Of a stretch of DNA of 64,000 bases, positions 26,100 through 34,384 are shown piece after piece. The notes under the pieces were generated by a model. It saw nothing but the letters and a program-made list of their open reading frames with translations. It made no database searches and had not been told where the DNA came from. The stretch lies in contig NZ_JNWZ01000031.1 of assembly GCF_000716545.1 (NCBI RefSeq), positions 1 to 64,000 on the forward strand, in the 5' to 3' direction. The stretch's first letter is position 1. Every line of letters begins with the position of its first letter. A program made the position numbers and the translations under genes. This stretch comes from Kitasatospora phosalacinea (lineage in GTDB: Bacteria; Actinomycetota; Actinomycetes; Streptomycetales; Streptomycetaceae).

Positions 26100-27191
26100 T
26101 CAGCAGGACTGGCGCACCACCAGGTGGGTGGGCAGCACCACCGAGCGGCCCGGCGCCGGGTCCTGGAGCAGTTCCACCGCCCGGGCGCCCAGGTCCTCGA
26201 CCGGCTGGCGGACGGTGGTCAGGCCGGGTCGGGCCGTCGCGGCGGCCGGGGAGTCGTCGAAGCCGATCACCGCGACGTCGTCCGGCACCCGTCGCCCGAG
26301 CCGGTGCAGCGCCCGCAGCGCGCCCATCGCCATCGCGTCCGAGGCGGCGAACACCGCGTCCACGTCCGGGTACTGGTCGAGCAGCCGGAGCATCGCGTGC
26401 TCGCCGGAGCGCGACCCGAAGTCGCCGTACGCCACCGCGCAGCGGGCCGGGTCGCCCTGGTCGGCCAGCGCCCGCCGGTAGCCGGCCAGCCGGTCGGCGC
26501 CCGCGGCGGTGTCCGGCGGCCCGGCGATGGTGGCGATCCGCCGCCGCCCGGCCCGGTGCAGCAGGTTCACGGCGGCGCGGGCGCCGCTCAGGTTGTCGGC
26601 GTCCACGTGCGCCAGCCGCTGCGACTGCGGGGGCCGGCCCAGCGACACCACCGGCACGCCCGCGGCCTGCAGCAGCCCGGGCAGCGCGGGGTCGCCCCAC
26701 CGCCCGACCAGCAGCACGCCGTCCACGTGCCCGCCGCACAGGTAGCGCACCAGCGAGGGCCTGGCCGGCCCGGGGCCCGCCGTCAGCACCACCAACTCCC
26801 TTTCGGGTACGACGCGTTGCGCACCGGCGAGCAGCCGCACCGGGAACGGGTCGGCGTGGAAGCGCAGCACGTCCGCGAACGCCACCACGGCGATCGCCCC
26901 GGTGTCCCGGGCGGTCGCGGCGGGGGCCCGGCGGCGGACGTAGTTCAATTCGCGGGCCGCGCACTCGACGCGCGCCGCGATCTCGGCGGACACCGGTGCG
27001 GACCGGTTCAGCACCCGGGACGCGGTGGCGCTCGACACGCCCGCGCGGGCCGCGACCTGGGCCAGCGTCGGCCCGGGCGACGCGCTCGGCGTGCCGTCCG
27101 GCGTGTCCTCGGAGCAGGGGGTCGGGAACGGGAGGGCGCCGCCCGGCTGGCGGGGGGCGCTCGTCGGGTGGGGGAGCGGGTGCACGGGCAA
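26100..27191 (-). CDS. LacI-family transcriptional regulator
   Basis: A regulator of about 363 residues. The HTH is TLAQVAARAGVSSATASRVL followed by the hinge region. The effector domain is of periplasmic sugar-binding type (VDGVLLVGRWGD, DAVFAASDAMAMGAL, VAVIGFDDSPAAAT, ending PVEDLGARAVELL). The HTH lies about 40 residues into the protein. The start chosen is TTG 27189-27191, because AGGAAGGG lies eight bases upstream; GTG 27185 is an alternative. More upstream codons are less likely because a promoter (27261-27290) would give them almost no leader. Such regulators respond to sugars and repress polysaccharide-use genes; the GH74 gene is a candidate target (inference). Confidence 0.85.
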   Translation of the reverse strand: MPVHPLPHPTSAPRQPGGALPFPTPCSEDTPDGTPSASPGPTLAQVAARAGVSSATASRVLNRSAPVSAEIAARVECAARELNYVRRRAPAATARDTGAIAVVAFADVLRFHADPFPVRLLAGAQRVVPERELVVLTAGPGPARPSLVRYLCGGHVDGVLLVGRWGDPALPGLLQAAGVPVVSLGRPPQSQRLAHVDADNLSGARAAVNLLHRAGRRRIATIAGPPDTAAGADRLAGYRRALADQGDPARCAVAYGDFGSRSGEHAMLRLLDQYPDVDAVFAASDAMAMGALRALHRLGRRVPDDVAVIGFDDSPAAATARPGLTTVRQPVEDLGARAVELLQDPAPGRSVVLPTHLVVRQSC

Positions 27192-27667
27192 CGCGGTCGC
27201 CCTTCCTGGCGCGGGGTGGGGGGTACCGCTGGCCACCCGCCCGGGGCCATCGGTGACCGCACCGTAGGTGTCTGGTCGGTGGACCGTCAAGGCTTGTGAC
27301 ACGACCATCTCGCCCACTCCGCCCGGCCGCCGCCCCCGTCCCGCCGGTCATGATCGCCAGACCCGCGCCGCCCCACGGGAGTTGTCCCGTCCGGATCATG
27401 ACGCCCCGTCGGAAACGCGCCGCCCGCCCCGGAGGCCCGCCCGCACCCCGTGGCGGGACGGCCGTCTCGGCATGTGGATGGGCGGGGCGCAGGACGAACG
27501 GGCCGGGCCCGGCCGGGACGTGACGGGCCGTCGTACATCGGCGCCGTCCGGTGCCTACGGCGGGAGCGAGAGCGGGAGCGGGAGTCCGAGTGCCCGCGAC
27601 GCGCAGTGCCGGGACCGCGCCGACAGCCGGGGCCGTCCCGCTCGTTCCCGTCCCGCTCGGCGCGTCG
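27192..27667. other. Gap between the LacI gene and the integrase remnant
   Basis: Apart from the LacI promoter this stretch shows no convincing gene. Reading frames here lack actinomycete third-position GC bias in any one frame. Confidence 0.5.
27261..27290 (-). promoter_or_regulatory. Promoter for the LacI-family gene
   Basis: On the minus strand TTGACG (27285-27290) and TACGGT (27261-27266) are separated by 18 bp, giving a leader of about 60 bases before the chosen TTG start. Confidence 0.55.
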
Positions 27668-27841
27668 GAGAGCTTGCGGCTGCAGCGCCCGGACCGGGGC
27701 GAGCCCCTGGCGCTCCTGGGTCGCGACGACATCGTCGCCTACCTGAACCGCATGGCCTTCCTGGAACGGCAGAGGAAAGTCACGCTCAAGACGCGGCGGG
27801 AGCAGTGCCTGGACCTGCAGCCCGTACGTTTCTTGCCATAA
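27668..27841 (+). pseudogene. Truncated tyrosine recombinase/integrase fragment
   Basis: The frame carries GRDDIVAYLNRMAFLERQRK followed by a basic stretch and a stop after about 55 residues. This matches the core-binding (SAM-like) start of actinomycete integrases, where RDDIVAFLNRL-type segments precede the catalytic domain. The catalytic Arg-His-Arg-Tyr part is missing. It sits at the left edge of an accessory-looking block and may mark a former integration event. Confidence 0.55.
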
Positions 27842-27867
27842 CTGGTTTGTAATGCAAAGCTGATGGC

Positions 27868-28611
27868 GTGACAGACGCATCCATGCCCTCGTCGGGCACG
27901 CCCCGTGAAGTCCTGGCAGGCCTCGGCGACCTGACCCGCAAGGTCCGGGCCGCGCAGCGCGGCACCTGGTTCCCCCTCCTGCTGCTGGGGGTGCTCACGC
28001 TGGGCGGGATCCTGGTCGGCCGCTTCACCTTCAAGATCGAGGCAGTGGCCTGCCCGGCGGGTGAGGCCGCAGTCGGCGGCTGCACCCTGGTCACGCAGGG
28101 CTCGGCGCTCTACTGGCCCCTCGGGCTCGCCCTCGCCTACGCCGCGACGGCGTTCTTCTACATCCGCCGCTCCCGCAACCGCGGTGTCGGGAGCCGGGTG
28201 CGGCCCTACGTCCTGACGGGGATCGTCCTGGTCGCCCTGGCGAGTGCCACCGCGCTCTGGAGCCTGCGGCACGGGGTGGCGCAGCTCGGCGAACCGCTCG
28301 ACTTCTGGGGCCTGCACCTCGACCCCGCTTCCGGGTTGACGAGGTTCCTCGAACGGCTCGCCGGGAACGCCATGGCCGTCGGGTTGCCGCTGCTGGTGCT
28401 GGCCCGGGTGGAGCGCAGCCGCGCTCTGCTGCTGCTCGCGGTGGTGTACCTGGCCGTCGAGCTGGTGCCGCTGTCCACCGGCTGGGCGGGGATCCCGTTC
28501 ACCTCCCCGTGGTCCGCTCTGCCCACCTTCGGCGTCCCCGGCGTGCTTCTCCTGCTCGGTGCGCTGGGCTTCGGCCTGGCCGAGCTGTCCGGCCGGCGTA
28601 ACGCGTCATGA
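27868..28611 (+). CDS. Multipass membrane protein
   Basis: A 247-residue integral membrane protein with about six hydrophobic spans, for example FPLLLLGVLTLGGILVG near residue 35 and YWPLGLALAYAATAFFYI near 82. A pair of Cys residues (ACPAGEAAVGGCTLV) sits in an extracytoplasmic loop. I do not recognise a family function. The GTG 27868 start lacks a Shine-Dalgarno sequence, consistent with a near-leaderless transcript. Its stop overlaps the following winged-helix gene (ATGA), a coupled pair often seen for a small transporter or sensor and its regulator. Confidence 0.75.
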   Translation: MTDASMPSSGTPREVLAGLGDLTRKVRAAQRGTWFPLLLLGVLTLGGILVGRFTFKIEAVACPAGEAAVGGCTLVTQGSALYWPLGLALAYAATAFFYIRRSRNRGVGSRVRPYVLTGIVLVALASATALWSLRHGVAQLGEPLDFWGLHLDPASGLTRFLERLAGNAMAVGLPLLVLARVERSRALLLLAVVYLAVELVPLSTGWAGIPFTSPWSALPTFGVPGVLLLLGALGFGLAELSGRRNAS

Positions 28612-28946
28612 CCGATCAGCCCGAGCAGCACCCCATCACCGGCCTGGACGACGTGGTCCACCAGCGCGTGCGCCTTGGCATCCTCACCGTTGCCCACCAA
28701 GCGGGCCGGGTCGAGTTCGGCTTTCTGCGCACGGCGCTCGGCCTCACCGCAGGAAACCTCAGCCAGCACCTGTCCGTGCTGGAGAAGGCCGGGCTGGTGG
28801 AGATCGAGAAGGGCTATGAGGGCAAACGCGCCCGCACCTGGCTCTCCCTCACCCCTGCGGGCAACCGCGCCCTGCGCGAGGAGGTCGCCCAGCTCAAGCG
28901 ACTCATCCACCAGATCGAGCACGGCAGCTCAGCCCCGGAGTCCTGA
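28608..28946 (+). CDS. Winged-helix transcriptional regulator
   Basis: A 112-residue wHTH protein of the MarR/ArsR-like stand-alone type (HTH_27-like). HQRVRLGILTVAHQAGRVEF leads to the recognition region LGLTAGNLSQHLSVLEKAGL and a wing, KGYEGKRARTWLSLT. It overlaps the membrane protein gene by four bases and is translationally coupled to it. A hairpin follows three bases after the stop. It probably regulates its own operon. Confidence 0.88.
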   Translation: MTDQPEQHPITGLDDVVHQRVRLGILTVAHQAGRVEFGFLRTALGLTAGNLSQHLSVLEKAGLVEIEKGYEGKRARTWLSLTPAGNRALREEVAQLKRLIHQIEHGSSAPES

Positions 28947-28948
28947 TC

Positions 28949-28972
28949 CCGCTCACGGCGAGCCGTGAGCGG
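28949..28972 (+). terminator. Hairpin after the winged-helix gene
   Basis: CCGCTCACGGC and its exact inverse flank only two bases, giving an 11-bp dyad directly after the stop codon and 66 bp before the next start. It could also be an operator for the downstream gene. Confidence 0.65.
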
Positions 28973-29038
28973 TTCCCACCGATGTCCGGCGGCCCGGACA
29001 TCACACCGAACACCGTCCAGGAAACCCAGGGAGGACGC

Positions 29039-30244
29039 GTGACCATCACACCGGTCACCACGACGGACGTGACGCGCCGTCGCCTGCTCGCAGCCGCGCT
29101 GATGACGGGGCTCGGGGCCGCCGTGCCGATCAGCGCAGCACGCCAGGCGTGGGCGGCTCCCACCGCCCCCGGAGCATTACGGCTCACGCTGCCGGCACCC
29201 ACCGGGCCGCACCCGGTGGGCACGGTGCCGCTCCACCTCGTCGACACCTCGCGTCCGGATCCTGTGGCCGGCCCGGGCCATCACCGAGAGCTGATGGCCG
29301 GCGTCTGGTACCCCGCTCGCAAAACGGACGGCCTGCCGCGTGCTCCCTGGATGACCCAGGGCGCGCTGCAGGCGTTCCTGGCGGACGTCGGCTTCCCCCT
29401 CGATCCCGCCCTCGGCCCCCTCACCGCCGCACACACGGGCGCACCCGTGCACCGTACGGGCCGCCGCCTGCCCGTCCTCGTGTACTCGCACGGCGCGGGC
29501 AGCCACCGCGGCGACCACACGATCATGGTCCAGGAACTCGCCAGCCACGGTTATGCCGTGGTCACCCTCGACCACACGTACGACGCGTTCAGCGAGTTCC
29601 CCGACGGCCGACTCACCGTCCCGGCAGAGGTTCCGCCGTTCCCGGGGCCCCGTGACTTCGCCACGGACATCCGGTTCGTGCTCGACGCCGTCGAGGCCAT
29701 GGCCGCCGGGCACAACCCCGACGCCGACGGCAGGCCGCTGCCCCAGGGACTGCTCGGCGCCCTCGACCCGAGGTGCATCGGCGCGTTCGGCTGGTCGAAG
29801 GGCGGCACCGCCACCGCGCTCACCATGCTCGCCGACCAGCGCATCGGCGCGGGGCTCAGCATCGACGGCCCGATGCAGCCGACCATCACCACCGACCTGG
29901 ACCGGCCGTTCATGATGATGACCGCCGACTTCACCCGGGCCGCCATGCCGGACGTCGCCGAGTTCTGGACGCACCTTCGCGGCTGGCGCCTGAACATCCA
30001 GGCCGACGGGGCCATCCACAAGACGTACGGCGACTACGCGGCACTGGTCCCGCAAGCGGGCACGATCCTCGGCATGACGGACCAGCAGATCCAGGACATG
30101 ATCGGCACCCTCGATCCGACCAGGGCGGTCCGGATCCAGCAGGCCTACCCGCTCGCGTTCTTCGACCAGCACCTGCGACACCGCCATGGACATCTGCTCG
30201 ACGGCCCGAGTACGGCCTTCCCCGAAGTGAGGTTCATCGCGTGA
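29039..30244 (+). CDS. Tat-exported alpha/beta hydrolase (PAF acetylhydrolase-like)
   Basis: A 401-residue secreted hydrolase. A twin-arginine signal (TRRRLLAAALMTGLGAAVP) is followed by a GPHPVGTVPLHLVD segment. Next comes an oxyanion motif LPVLVYSHGAGSHRGDHT and the nucleophile serine in GAFGWSKGGTATALTML. The order and the MAGVWYP and THTYDAFSEFP-like blocks (here LDHTYDAFSEFPDG) fit platelet-activating-factor acetylhydrolase isoform II relatives and actinomycete lipases. GTG 29039 follows GGGAGG. It is the last intact gene of the accessory-looking block. Confidence 0.85.
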   Translation: MTITPVTTTDVTRRRLLAAALMTGLGAAVPISAARQAWAAPTAPGALRLTLPAPTGPHPVGTVPLHLVDTSRPDPVAGPGHHRELMAGVWYPARKTDGLPRAPWMTQGALQAFLADVGFPLDPALGPLTAAHTGAPVHRTGRRLPVLVYSHGAGSHRGDHTIMVQELASHGYAVVTLDHTYDAFSEFPDGRLTVPAEVPPFPGPRDFATDIRFVLDAVEAMAAGHNPDADGRPLPQGLLGALDPRCIGAFGWSKGGTATALTMLADQRIGAGLSIDGPMQPTITTDLDRPFMMMTADFTRAAMPDVAEFWTHLRGWRLNIQADGAIHKTYGDYAALVPQAGTILGMTDQQIQDMIGTLDPTRAVRIQQAYPLAFFDQHLRHRHGHLLDGPSTAFPEVRFIA

Positions 30245-30249
30245 GAAGC

Positions 30250-30276
30250 GGCGGACCGCGCAACGCGCGGTCCGCC
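30250..30276 (+). terminator. Strong hairpin after the exported hydrolase gene
   Basis: A 12-bp perfect stem, GGCGGACCGCGC, with a three-base AAC loop, five bases beyond the stop codon. Confidence 0.88.
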
Positions 30277-30295
30277 CAATACGCCGGGAATGCCG

Positions 30296-30436
30296 TCACC
30301 ATCGGACGCGGTTGCCGATCATGAGGCGGTAGCAGTCGTCGGAGACGGACTCCAACTGGTCCAGGATTTCGAAAATTCGCCCGTCGTAGGCGAACGCATC
30401 ATTCAGACCGGTCGGGTAGCCGTCACGGCGCAGCAT
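30296..30436 (-). pseudogene. C-terminal tail of an unidentified gene
   Basis: The minus strand encodes MLRRDGYPTGLNDAFAYDGR, continuing with FEILDQLESVSDDCYRL and stopping after 46 residues. The composition is protein-like and less GC-biased than the neighbourhood. An in-frame TAG stands four codons upstream of the Met (followed by Glu-Ala-Arg-Ser), so this is more likely the end of a disrupted gene than a complete one. I do not recognise the family. Confidence 0.45.
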
Positions 30437-30874
30437 GCTGCGGGCTTCCTATCGGAAGGCCGGCATCAGAGGGACAGGCCGAAGCAAGTACCGGCCGTCC
30501 GACAATGGTGAGGCGGCTGCCCTGAAACGCTGGCCCGGACGATGCCGGCCCAACACCGGACTTCCCGGGCGCTCGGCAGGGGCTCGTCATCGAGGCGCCG
30601 TGGGCCAGGCAGTCAGGCAGCCATCCCCTCTCCGGCGCTCCCGGAAGCCACGGAAGGGTGAAGCCGGCCGGAGTGCCTTGCGACACACCTGTTGTGATCA
30701 ACAGCCTTCCCAACCATAGCCGTTGAGCTGCGAGGACTCCGTCGTGAAGTCCGCCTCAGGATCGGCGGCCACCCGAGAACCGCCCACCTGCAGGAACAGG
30801 AACGGCGGCAGGCCGGTGCGCTGCGGCTGCCGCTCCGCCCTCCCGCCGGTGGACGGCGTCCTCCTGCCGGGGCG
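30437..30874. other. Gene-free stretch with lower GC
   Basis: No frame shows sustained coding bias. A small dyad CTGTTG-N4-CAACAG lies at 30689-30704. The composition is less GC-rich than the flanks, consistent with a scar at the right edge of an inserted block. Confidence 0.45.
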
Positions 30875-31756
30875 TCAGCGAGCCAGCAGGTCCCGGACGA
30901 CCGCGGTGATCTCGTCGGGGGCCTCCTCGGCCATGAAGTGCCCCGCGCGGGTGAGCCGGTGGTCCAGGTCGGGGGCCCAGGCCCGCCAGACCCCGGCGGC
31001 GTCGTAGCCCAGCCGCGCGCCCCAGTCCTGCTGGACGACGGTGACCGGCATGGCCAGCCGCGAGCCGGCGTCCAGGTCGGCCCGGTCGTGCAGCACGTCG
31101 ACGCCCGCCGAGGCGCGGTAGTCCGCGACGATCGACGGGACGGCCGCCGCGCTCGCCCGCAGGTACTCCGCGCGGACCTCGGGGGGCAGGGCGGCCGGGT
31201 CGTTCGCCCAGGCGTCGAGGAAGGACCCGAAGAACGCGTCCGCGCTGTTGGCGATCATGGTCTCCGGCAGGCCGGGCGGCTGCGCCATCAGGTAGAGGTG
31301 GTAGCCGACCGCCGCCGAGGTGCCGTGCAGGACGTCCCACATGTCCAGCGTCGGCACCACGTCGAGGATGCCCAGGCGGGTGACCGCCCCGGGGTGGTCC
31401 AGCCCGGCGCGGAAGGCGACCAGCGCACCCCGGTCGTGCCCCACCAGTGCGAAGCGCTCGTGGCCGAGCGCCGCCGCCAGGGCGACCACGTCGGCGGCCA
31501 TCGCGCGCTTGGAGTACACCTCGGGGGCGGTGGCCGCCGGCTTGTCGCTGGCACCGTAGCCGCGCAGGTCGGGGCAGATCACCGTGTGCTCGGCGGCCAG
31601 CCGCGCGGCGACGTGCCGCCACATCAGGCGGGTCTGCGGGAAACCGTGCAGCAGCACCACCGGGCTGCCGCTGCCGCCCACCGACGCGGCCACCTCCACC
31701 CCGTCCGCACCGGGCAGCCGGACGTCTTCGAAACCGGGGACGTCGAACGTCTTCAC
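30875..31756 (-). CDS. Alpha/beta hydrolase (haloacetate dehalogenase/epoxide hydrolase type)
   Basis: A 293-residue hydrolase with an Asp nucleophile (LVGHDRGALVAFRAG), oxyanion HG motif (VVLLHGFPQTRLMWRH), the CPDLRGYGASDKP signature and a catalytic His in RAGHFMAEEAPDE. This combination is typical of fluoroacetate/haloacetate dehalogenase-like and soluble epoxide hydrolase-like enzymes. GTG 31756 follows AAGGAGGAG. It is divergent from a SARP regulator 118 bp away, which may control it. Confidence 0.88.
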   Translation of the reverse strand: MKTFDVPGFEDVRLPGADGVEVAASVGGSGSPVVLLHGFPQTRLMWRHVAARLAAEHTVICPDLRGYGASDKPAATAPEVYSKRAMAADVVALAAALGHERFALVGHDRGALVAFRAGLDHPGAVTRLGILDVVPTLDMWDVLHGTSAAVGYHLYLMAQPPGLPETMIANSADAFFGSFLDAWANDPAALPPEVRAEYLRASAAAVPSIVADYRASAGVDVLHDRADLDAGSRLAMPVTVVQQDWGARLGYDAAGVWRAWAPDLDHRLTRAGHFMAEEAPDEITAVVRDLLAR

Positions 31757-31874
31757 GGAACTCCTCCTTCGATCGGGAACCGACCGCACCAGCCTCGGCG
31801 ACGCCGATCAGCAACCGATCAGCGCACGCGCCGCCCCTGCCGCCCGCCCGGCGCCCCGGAGGGAGGATGGGGGC

Positions 31875-33941
31875 ATGCGAATCGACGTGCTCGGTTCCGT
31901 CCGGGCCCGGCGCGACGACGGGACCCCGGTGGAACTGGGCGGCCCCCGCCACCGCGAAGTGCTGGCCCGACTGGTCGCCGCCGGAGGGCGGATGGTCCCC
32001 ACCGACACCCTCGTCGACGACCTGTGGGCCGACCACCCGCCGCCCCGCGCCGTCGGCGCCCTGCGCACCTTCGTCGGCGCGCTGCGCCGGGCCCTGGAAC
32101 CCGACCGGCCGCCCCGCACCCCGCCCCGCCTGCTGGTCACCGAGGGCCCCGGCTACGCCCTGCGCCTGCCCCGCGCGGACGTCGACGCCCACCGCTTCGA
32201 GGACACCCTGGCCCGCGCCCGGCACGACCCCGCGGCCGCCCCCGACCTCACCGCCGCCCTCGCCGACTGGCGCGGCCCCGCCTACGCCGACCTGCCCGAC
32301 CGGCCCTGGGCCCGGCGCGAGCGGACCAGACTGGAGGAACTGCGCCTGGACGGACTCGAGTTGCGCGCCCGCCTGCTCCTCGACGCGGCCGGCGCCCGGG
32401 AGCGCACCGGCCCGGCCGCCGGGCGGGCGGCCGAACTGGCGGCCGGGCGGGCGGCCGAACTGGCGGCCGGGCGGGCGGCCGGGCGGGCGGCCGAACTGGC
32501 GGCCGAACTGGGCGCCCACGTCGACGAGCACCCGTGGCGCGAACCGGCCTGGGCCCTGCTCGCCCGCGCCCTGCACCTGGCCGGCCGGCAGGCCGACGCG
32601 CTGGCCGCCCTGCGCCGCGCCCGCACTCTGCTCGGCGAACGGCTCGGCCTGGACCCGGGCGCGGAACTCCAACGCCTGGAGGCGGACATCCTCACCGGCG
32701 CCACCCCGTACGGGCAGCCGCCCGCCGCCTGGAGCGTGCCCGGCGGCCGGCTCGGCCCGCGCACCACCGTCGACCTCGCCCGCACCCTCTCGCTCGCGGG
32801 CGGCGACGCCCTGCTACAGGCCCGGCGCGACCGCCTCGCCGCGATCCACGCCGCCGAGCGTGCCGGCGACCCCGCCCTGACCGCCCGGGTCATCGGCGCC
32901 TACGACGTCCCCGCGCTGTGGAGCCGCGCCGACGACGCCGAGCAGTCCCGGGCCGTGGTCGAGGCCGCCGAACGGACCCTCGCCACGCTCGGCCCCGACG
33001 CCCCCGACGCCCTGGCCGCCCGGCTGCTGGCCACCGTCGCCGTCGAGAGCCGCAGCGCCGACCAGACGCCGCAGCGGCTGCGCCGCGCCGGGCGGGCGGC
33101 CCGCCGGGCCGAGGAACTGGCCCGGCGGCTGGGCGACCCCGCGCTGCTGGCGTTCGCCCTCAACGGGGTCTTCCTGCAGTCCTTCGGCCGCCCCGGTCTG
33201 GCCCCCGAGCGGGACCGCACCGGCGCCGAGATCCTCGACCTGGCCACTCGGCACGACCTGCCGCAGTTCGCCGTCCTCGGCCGGCTCGTCCGCCTGCAGT
33301 CCGCCTCCGCGCTCGGCGACCTGGAGGCCGCCGCCGCGCACGCGCGGGCCGCCGAACGGCTCGCCACCACCGTCGAGGCGCCCCTGGTCGGCGTCCTGAC
33401 CGGATGGTTCCGGGCCCGGGCCGCCGCCGAACTCAGCACCCGCCCCGGCGGGCCGACCGCCGCCGAGGCCGCCGCCCGCTACCGGGAGGCCGACGCCGCG
33501 CTGCGCACCGCCGGGATGCCCGGCCTGCGGCGCGGCCTGCTCCCGCTCGCCCTGCTCGGCCTGCGCCTGCTGCACGGGCGGCCCGCCCCCGTCGACCCGC
33601 GCCTGGACTGGGGCCCCTACCTGCCCTGGGCGCGCCCGCACGTGCTGCTCGCGCAGGGGCGCCGGGCGGAGGCGGCCGACGCGCTCGCCGCCCTGCCCGA
33701 CCCCCCGCCCGACCACCTCCAGGAAGCCCTGTGGTGCCTGACCGTCCGCGCCGCCGCCCGGCTGGAACGGCCCGCCGCCGCGGCCCGGGCCGCCGGGGCC
33801 CTGCGCGGCGCCCGGGCCGAGCACGCCGGGGCGGCCGGCGGGCTGCTGACCCTGGGCCCGGTGGCCGGCTACCTGGACGAGGCGGACGAGGCGGCGGAGG
33901 CCGCAGCGTCCGGCGGGATCGGTCCTCGTCGTGGTCGTTGA
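31875..33941 (+). CDS. SARP/BTAD-family regulator with TPR-like C-terminus
   Basis: A 688-residue regulator. An N-terminal OmpR-like winged helix (1-95: HREVLARLVAAGGRMVPTDT, DDLWADHPP) is followed by a bacterial transcriptional activation domain (about 100-270) and a long helical TPR-like region (300-670). No NB-ARC Walker motif is visible, so it is smaller than AfsR. The BTAD contains an Ala-rich insertion made of repeated GRAAELAA units (about 180-212). ATG 31875 has GGGAGG upstream. Divergent from the hydrolase gene. SARPs often activate secondary-metabolite or catabolic genes; no biosynthetic cluster is seen here. Confidence 0.85.
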   Translation: MRIDVLGSVRARRDDGTPVELGGPRHREVLARLVAAGGRMVPTDTLVDDLWADHPPPRAVGALRTFVGALRRALEPDRPPRTPPRLLVTEGPGYALRLPRADVDAHRFEDTLARARHDPAAAPDLTAALADWRGPAYADLPDRPWARRERTRLEELRLDGLELRARLLLDAAGARERTGPAAGRAAELAAGRAAELAAGRAAGRAAELAAELGAHVDEHPWREPAWALLARALHLAGRQADALAALRRARTLLGERLGLDPGAELQRLEADILTGATPYGQPPAAWSVPGGRLGPRTTVDLARTLSLAGGDALLQARRDRLAAIHAAERAGDPALTARVIGAYDVPALWSRADDAEQSRAVVEAAERTLATLGPDAPDALAARLLATVAVESRSADQTPQRLRRAGRAARRAEELARRLGDPALLAFALNGVFLQSFGRPGLAPERDRTGAEILDLATRHDLPQFAVLGRLVRLQSASALGDLEAAAAHARAAERLATTVEAPLVGVLTGWFRARAAAELSTRPGGPTAAEAAARYREADAALRTAGMPGLRRGLLPLALLGLRLLHGRPAPVDPRLDWGPYLPWARPHVLLAQGRRAEAADALAALPDPPPDHLQEALWCLTVRAAARLERPAAAARAAGALRGARAEHAGAAGGLLTLGPVAGYLDEADEAAEAAASGGIGPRRGR
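32415..32510 (+). repeat. 24-bp in-frame tandem repeat inside the SARP gene
   Basis: The unit GCGGCCGGGCGGGCGGCCGA plus ACTG is repeated about four times, one copy partial. It encodes GRAAELAA repeats. Its length is a multiple of three, so the frame is kept. Confidence 0.85.
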
Positions 33942-34384
33942 CCACCGTGTCGGGCGCGTCGTCGTCGAAGGCCCCGTACAGCGGGGCGCCGCCGACCAGG
34001 CCCGCCGCGCCCGCGCTGACCCATCACGCCGGTGCCGAAGCGGCGGCCGCCGCCCCCCTGGTGCTGCGTCGGGGGCGTACCCGTACGGTGGCGGGCCGGC
34101 CTGGGCGGGCGGGTAGCCGGCCGCGACGGGGTCGGTGCAGTACGGCGGCGGGGTGGTGCGCACGCGCCGGGCGCCGACCGGGCAGCAGCCGATCCGGCGC
34201 GGCGAGGACGGGCGGCGCGCCCGCCGGAACGGCTCACTGTCCGGCCCGCCGGAACGGCTCGCCGCCCGGCCCGCCGGAACGGCTCACCCGTCCGGTCCGC
34301 CGGGGTCGCCGCCGGGCCGGGCGGCCGGAAAAGTGGCGGAGAACGCCGAGCGGGGCAGCGCCGAGCGGAGTGAGAGGGGCGGGC
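33942..34384. other. Long gap upstream of the PAS-PP2C gene with 25-bp repeats
   Basis: No convincing gene. Three exact-period repeats with the core CGCCGGAACGGCTC begin at 34221, 34246 and 34271. Each contains a small CCGGAACGG dyad. They lie about 110 bp upstream of the phosphatase start and could be part of its leader. Confidence 0.5.

Noticed and set aside
30440..30870. tRNA or attachment site at the edge of the accessory block
   Set aside because: No cloverleaf-compatible sequence with a CCA-proximal stem or T-loop GTTCRANNC was found, and no matching direct repeat was seen near 27.6 kb.
30938..34380. Upstream extension of the PAS-PP2C frame by more than 1000 codons
   Set aside because: The extension runs antisense to the hydrolase and out of frame with the SARP gene; only the part from 34385 shows domain signatures.
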